NCBI GenBank assembly: GCA_938010795.1
Contig: CALLVB010000044.1
Span: forward strand, 1 to 15,248
Reading direction: 5' to 3'
DNA length: 15,248 nt
Origin: Minisyncoccota bacterium
Lineage (GTDB): Bacteria > Patescibacteriota > Minisyncoccia > Phycocordibacterales > GCA-2747955
Part shown: positions 11,861 to 15,248 of the stretch, piece after piece
Layout of the letters: every line of letters begins with the position of its first letter
Numbering within the stretch: the stretch's first letter is position 1
Notes under the pieces: generated by a model
Seen by the model: only the letters and a program-made list of their open reading frames with translations
What the model was told of the DNA's origin: nothing
Database searches by the model: none
Made by a program: the position numbers and the translations under genes

Positions 11861-12529
11861 ATGAAAACTAGCGTACAAACACTCGGAATAATTATGGATG
11901 GCAACAGGAGATATGCTACCCAAAAAGGTCTTCCCAGAATAGAGGGGCACAGATCTGGTTTAGACATACTCGTCAAGTGTATTGAGTGGTGTAATGAGTT
12001 TGGTATCAAGGATGTGGCCTTTTATGCATTTTCAACTGAAAATTGGAAACGTAGTAAACAAGAAGTAGACGCACTTATGGGTTTACTTGAGTACATGCTG
12101 ACAGAGAAAAAGGAAGATATTTTGAAGCAAGACGTACGAATTCGGTTTGTGGGAGACATAACCAAAATTCCAAAAAAGTTGCAAAAACTTATTGTAGAAA
12201 TGGAATCTCAAACAAAGAAACACACCAAGACAGTCTGGATATGTTTATCATATGGAGGTAGAGCCGAGATCGTCACAGCAGCAAACACCATTACAGGTAC
12301 AATTACAGAAACAAATTTAGAAAAATCATTGTGGACCGCAGATATGCCGGACCTGGATATGGTTATCCGGACAGGAGGGAATCACCGGTTATCAAACTTT
12401 CTTTTGTGGAAAGCATCATATGCTGAACTTTATTTCACTAAGACAAAATGGCCGGCATTTACAAAGCAGCATCTCAAGAGGTCTTTTGAGTGGTACGAGA
12501 AAAATATTCAAATAAATAACGGAAAATAA
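11861..12529 (+). CDS. uppS: Isoprenyl transferase (undecaprenyl diphosphate synthase family)
   Basis: A 222-aa cis-prenyltransferase, which adds isopentenyl units to make the lipid carrier for cell-wall synthesis. Motifs run in order: IIMDGNRRYA with Asp13 as the Mg/diphosphate-binding residue, GHRSG, FYAFSTENWKR (54-63), LSYGGRAEI (129-137), DMVIRTGGNHRLSNFLLW (166-183) and YAELYFT with Glu189. The family normally has Glu where this protein has Asn174 (GGEHR in E. coli), a substitution near the IPP-binding loop. The length is slightly below the usual 240-250. The stop codon abuts the stop codon of the convergent folC with no base between. Confidence 0.95.
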   Translation: MKTSVQTLGIIMDGNRRYATQKGLPRIEGHRSGLDILVKCIEWCNEFGIKDVAFYAFSTENWKRSKQEVDALMGLLEYMLTEKKEDILKQDVRIRFVGDITKIPKKLQKLIVEMESQTKKHTKTVWICLSYGGRAEIVTAANTITGTITETNLEKSLWTADMPDLDMVIRTGGNHRLSNFLLWKASYAELYFTKTKWPAFTKQHLKRSFEWYEKNIQINNGK

Positions 12530-13822
12530 TTACTCAAGCTCCAAGAGTAATTGTTCTTTAGGAAGCCAATGTTCACGTAACTCACCAGCTAGATAGAGCG
12601 AACCGACAACCCAAATGAGATCGTCTGTGTTGGAGTTTTCAAGTAGGGCATGTAGAGCATGCATCGGATCAGTATCACTTATAACCTCTACCTCAGGGTT
12701 TACATGAAGAATTTGCGTACGCAGATCCTCTACTTCTACTGAGTTCCATAGTGCTTGTGTAAAATTTGTACACACAATATGTTGTGAGATAGAGAGGATG
12801 GGTTCTAAGATACCGACACTATCTTTACCTGCTTTAACAGCGAGTAAAACTTGCACTTGTTTATCTCCAGCAAGTTCACGGATGCTTGTAAGTGATGCAG
12901 AAACTTTTGCGGGATTATGTGCGCCGTCGAGTATAACCGTAGGTTTTTTTTGTATGACTTCAATTCTTGCAGGGAGTGTAGTGTCTTGGAGTGCTTGGAA
13001 GGCACGTTCTTTATCATATGACTCACCCAATACTATTGTAGTTCCACATATAGCAAGTGCAGCATTTTCTAGTTGTTTTTCTCCATATAGGGAAAGAGAC
13101 ATGTCATGTGGAACAAAAAAGTCTTCATTGAGTATAAAACAGTCAGAGTGGTTTTGAATAGCACGTGTTTTAAAGATATCAATCACTTCTGGTTGGTTTG
13201 CTCCCGTTATAACAGGCACTCCTCGTTTAATAATCCCTGCTTTGTCTGTTGCAATTTTCTCAACGGTATCTCCAAGAATCTCTGTGTGATCAAGATCAAC
13301 ATTGGTAAGTACAGACAGAACTGGAGTGATGACATTCGTAGCGTCTAGGGTTCCTCCTAATCCCACCTCGATTACAGCGTAGTCTACCTGTGCGTCTTTG
13401 AATGCAAGGAATGAGAGAGTAGTTTGAATCTCAAAGTATGTGGGAGGACCATATGGAGAGTGCTCTTTCATCCAGGTTATATGAGGTTTTATTTTTTCCC
13501 AAAGTCTACAGAGTACTGTTGTTGCGAGCGGTCGTCCGTTTACGACATGTCGTTCATTGAGAATTTGTAAGTGGGGGGACGTGTGGAGTGCAACCTTGTG
13601 TCCGTGTGCTTGTAAGATATTCGCGATCATTGTCGCAGTTGAGCCTTTTCCTGCTGTTCCTCCTACATGAATTGTTTTGTAATCATTCTGTGGGTTATCG
13701 AGCCTTTCGAGTAAAAGAGCAATTCGTTCGAGCTTAAGACTCCTTGTTGAGTTAAAGGTTTTATCCGTCACAAGACTATGCAGTTCTTGTTCTAGTTTGT
13801 TGTACTTCTCAAGAATACTCAT
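12530..13822 (-). CDS. folC: Dihydrofolate/folylpolyglutamate synthase (Mur-ligase family)
   Basis: A 430-aa ATP-dependent ligase that joins glutamate to folates, or pterin to glutamate. The sequence shows the FolC pattern KTIHVGGTAGKGSTATMIANIL with P-loop GTAGKGS (55-61), then HTSPHLQILNERHVVNG and FEIQTTLSFLAF. The Mur-ligase segment follows: VIEVGLGGTLDATNVITPVLSVLTNVDLDHTEILG, and TDKAGIIKRGVPVITG. The C-terminal glutamate-ligase domain has VILDGAHNPAKV. The family usually reads GTNGKGS, so one residue in the loop differs (Ala for Asn). The start ATG 13822 follows TGTTACAAT by seven nt. No other folate gene is in view. Confidence 0.93.
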   Translation of the reverse strand: MSILEKYNKLEQELHSLVTDKTFNSTRSLKLERIALLLERLDNPQNDYKTIHVGGTAGKGSTATMIANILQAHGHKVALHTSPHLQILNERHVVNGRPLATTVLCRLWEKIKPHITWMKEHSPYGPPTYFEIQTTLSFLAFKDAQVDYAVIEVGLGGTLDATNVITPVLSVLTNVDLDHTEILGDTVEKIATDKAGIIKRGVPVITGANQPEVIDIFKTRAIQNHSDCFILNEDFFVPHDMSLSLYGEKQLENAALAICGTTIVLGESYDKERAFQALQDTTLPARIEVIQKKPTVILDGAHNPAKVSASLTSIRELAGDKQVQVLLAVKAGKDSVGILEPILSISQHIVCTNFTQALWNSVEVEDLRTQILHVNPEVEVISDTDPMHALHALLENSNTDDLIWVVGSLYLAGELREHWLPKEQLLLELE

Positions 13823-13829
13823 TGAAACA

Positions 13830-13835
13830 ATTGTA
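13830..13835 (-). promoter_or_regulatory. Extended -10 (TGT-TACAAT) of folC
   Basis: On the minus strand TGTTACAAT has seven nt to ATG 13822. It is divergent from the equivalent box of the pseudouridine synthase gene, with the two start codons 87 bp apart. Confidence 0.65.
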
Positions 13836-13895
13836 ACAAATCAGATTTTTGAGTGATGAGGTCTTGCAGATAGCGTGCATAGGGAGATGCTTTGT

Positions 13896-13901
13896 TACAA
13901 T
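13896..13901 (+). promoter_or_regulatory. Extended -10 (TGT-TACAAT) of the pseudouridine synthase gene
   Basis: TGTTACAAT with eight nt to ATG 13910. Confidence 0.65.
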
Positions 13902-13909
13902 AGCGAGAT

Positions 13910-14635
13910 ATGGAAATACTATTTGAAAATGACGATGTGGTGGTTGTTAATAAACCAGCAGGTATTATGGTTCATGGGGATGGACGAACAGACACAGAAA
14001 CAGTAGCTGACTGGTTTGTCTCTGTGTATCCAGATTCGGCATCGGTAGGGGAGGAGCCTATCGAAACAAAAGACGGGGGAGTAATTACTCGACCTGGTAT
14101 CGTGCATCGGTTAGACAAAGATACAAGTGGTGCTCTTATTTTATGTAAAACAAATACGGCACACACACGTATAAAGGAGCAATTTAAAGAAAGAGAAACT
14201 AAAAAGACTTATCACGCACTTGTGTATGGAGAGATGAAACAAGATGAAGTGAGAGTAGATGCCCCTATCGGACGCTCAAAGACATTTGCAAAATGGACAG
14301 CGATCCCAAAAGCATTGCGGGGAACAACTAGAGAAGCACAAACAATAATTACAGTCCTTGATCGATTCAATGGATTTTCATATGTACAGGCAGAGCCTAA
14401 AACAGGACGTACTCATCAGATCAGAGTTCACCTGCAATATCTTAATTATCCAATTGTTGCAGATTTTACGTACGCAGGTAAACGTTATGACAAAGACAAG
14501 CCAGAGTTGTCACTTGGTTTTGCCAGACAAGCATTGCATGCATACAAGATAGAGTTTACTGATGTTTCGGGTGATGAGATAAGAGTGACAGCACCGCTTC
14601 CAGATGACTTTACACACGCACTTGCAAGGGACTAG
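13910..14635 (+). CDS. RluA-family RNA pseudouridine synthase
   Basis: A 241-aa enzyme isomerising uridine to pseudouridine in rRNA or tRNA. It opens with ILFENDDVVVVNKPAGIMVH and carries the catalytic motif GIVHRLDKDTSGALI, with Asp69 as nucleophile. Further conserved segments are KKTYHALVYG, EPKTGRTHQIRVHLQYL and PIVADFTYAG. It lacks the N-terminal S4 RNA-binding domain of RluC and RluD, so it is a catalytic-domain-only form like RluA, and its target nucleotide cannot be assigned. It ends 36 nt before the bL19 start, with its own promoter upstream and a separate -10 box for bL19. Confidence 0.92.
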   Translation: MEILFENDDVVVVNKPAGIMVHGDGRTDTETVADWFVSVYPDSASVGEEPIETKDGGVITRPGIVHRLDKDTSGALILCKTNTAHTRIKEQFKERETKKTYHALVYGEMKQDEVRVDAPIGRSKTFAKWTAIPKALRGTTREAQTIITVLDRFNGFSYVQAEPKTGRTHQIRVHLQYLNYPIVADFTYAGKRYDKDKPELSLGFARQALHAYKIEFTDVSGDEIRVTAPLPDDFTHALARD

Positions 14636-14655
14636 CATTAGTTGGTAAATTCTGT

Positions 14656-14661
14656 TAAAAT
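14656..14661 (+). promoter_or_regulatory. Extended -10 (TGT-TAAAAT) of rplS
   Basis: TGTTAAAAT with ten nt to ATG 14672, predicting a leader of only a few bases. Confidence 0.6.
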
Positions 14662-14671
14662 CCTGCCCATT

Positions 14672-15248
14672 ATGAAAACAAACATCAAGAATACTCCTTT
14701 GAAAGACTTTACGTCTATCAACCAAGAAGAGCGGCGAGGTCTTGGAATCACATCTGGTGATACAGTACGTGTATGGGTAAAAATTAAAGAGAAAGGAAAG
14801 GTGCGTCTACAGGCATTCGAAGGCTTGGTACTGGCTGCAAAGCACGGTACAGAACCTGGAGCTACATTTACAGTACGAAAAGTATCTAACGGTGTTGGTG
14901 TGGAACGAATCTTCCCACTATTTTCTCCAAATATCGATAAGATCGAAGTAGTTAAACGAGCACGAGTACGAAGAGCAAAACTTTACAACATTCGGGAAAA
15001 AGTTGCTCGTGAAATGAAACGACAAATGCGAAAGACACGTCTTATGAGTTTAGCTACGCTTTCAGATACAGAAGAACAAGACAGAATTGCTAAAGAAGCG
15101 GAGGCAGAAGCAAAACGAGTAGAGGAAGAGGCAGCAGCAAAAGCTGAAGCAGAAGCAAAAGCCGCTGAAGAAAAAGCAGCAGCTGCGGCACCAGCAGAAG
15201 AGGTAGTTGAAGAGAAAACTGAGGAGGTAGCAGAAGAAGCTCCACAAG
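14672..15248 (+). CDS. rplS: 50S ribosomal protein bL19 with acidic/alanine-rich C-terminal extension (partial)
   Basis: The frame is open to the window edge (192 complete codons), so the gene is 3'-truncated. Residues about 1-118 are bL19: GDTVRVWVKIKEKGKVRLQ, FEGLVLAAKHG, FTVRKVSNGVGVERIFPLFSPNIDKIEVVKRARVRRAKLYNIRE. The protein sits at the 30S-50S interface. bL19 usually ends near residue 115-120. Here it continues for at least 70 residues of Ala/Glu/Lys-rich sequence (EAEAEAKRVEEEAAAKAEAE…), likely a charged helix or disordered tail. The first 15 residues are preceded by a short-leader promoter. The identity is certain; the extension's role is unknown. Confidence 0.96.
   Translation, partial: MKTNIKNTPLKDFTSINQEERRGLGITSGDTVRVWVKIKEKGKVRLQAFEGLVLAAKHGTEPGATFTVRKVSNGVGVERIFPLFSPNIDKIEVVKRARVRRAKLYNIREKVAREMKRQMRKTRLMSLATLSDTEEQDRIAKEAEAEAKRVEEEAAAKAEAEAKAAEEKAAAAAPAEEVVEEKTEEVAEEAPQ

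Noticed and set aside
1..15248. Full Absconditabacteria/Gracilibacteria-type code (UGA as common glycine codon)
   Set aside because: Apart from the OPRT-like gene, all genes are intact without in-frame TGA, whereas such genomes use UGA for many glycines. Only a rare or emerging use remains possible.
1..15248. CRISPR array or restriction/defence system
   Set aside because: No spaced repeat array and no Cas, methylase or toxin-antitoxin motifs were found on either strand.

Overview
The window looks like a chromosome segment from a Patescibacteria (Candidate Phyla Radiation) bacterium, most likely of the Parcubacteria group. This is inferred from the compact layout, short AT-leaning genes, near-absence of Shine-Dalgarno sites, leaderless promoters, and a minimal-genome set of housekeeping genes next to typical CPR accessory genes (zinc-ribbon serine recombinase, HDH-type cupredoxin, DUF7282-like domain). 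No 16S rRNA is present, so the phylum cannot be fixed from this sequence.

Layout. (1) 1-966: a phage-type helix-turn-helix protein and a convergent PH-like protein whose 3' ends overlap. (2) 967-1228: a non-coding stretch packed with direct and inverted repeats around a CCCGCTAAAG motif. (3) 1229-2527: a serine recombinase. (4) 2567-7030: a tight seven-gene operon for copper handling. It comprises CsoR, a rhodanese, a MauE/DoxX-like membrane protein, a 64-aa membrane peptide with a Cys-His-Met motif, a membrane-anchored three-domain multicopper oxidase, a DUF7282-cupredoxin protein and a ferric-reductase-like heme protein. It starts at a textbook CsoR operator set between -35 and -10 boxes and ends at a 36-bp palindromic terminator. 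(5) A 9-bp repeat (gacccgcta) at 1069 and 7076 brackets recombinase plus operon, just downstream of a tRNA-Arg gene, so this may be a roughly 6-kb integrated copper-resistance island. (6) 7110-15248: tRNA-Arg, cytidylate kinase, an isopenicillin-N-synthase-like oxygenase, an orotate-phosphoribosyltransferase-like gene with an in-frame TGA, a small membrane protein, tRNA-Val, a pentapeptide-repeat/channel-like protein, UppS, FolC, an RluA-type pseudouridine synthase and ribosomal protein bL19 (cut by the window end).

How the copper genes probably work together (inference from families): Cu(I) binding releases CsoR from its operator. The membrane-anchored oxidase oxidises Cu(I) outside the membrane, and the Cys/His/Met module and cupredoxin-like protein bind or pass on copper. 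The rhodanese, MauE/DoxX-like and heme membrane proteins would handle sulfur, redox or electron flow.

Most striking points: a duplicated Cys-His-Met module, once free-standing and once fused to the oxidase; an in-frame TGA exactly where the OPRT family has its conserved glycine, in a window where none of 18 genes ends in TGA; a uniform TGnTAMAAT promoter placed 6-10 nt before start codons (leaderless or nearly leaderless mRNAs); and the repeat-rich recombinase upstream region.
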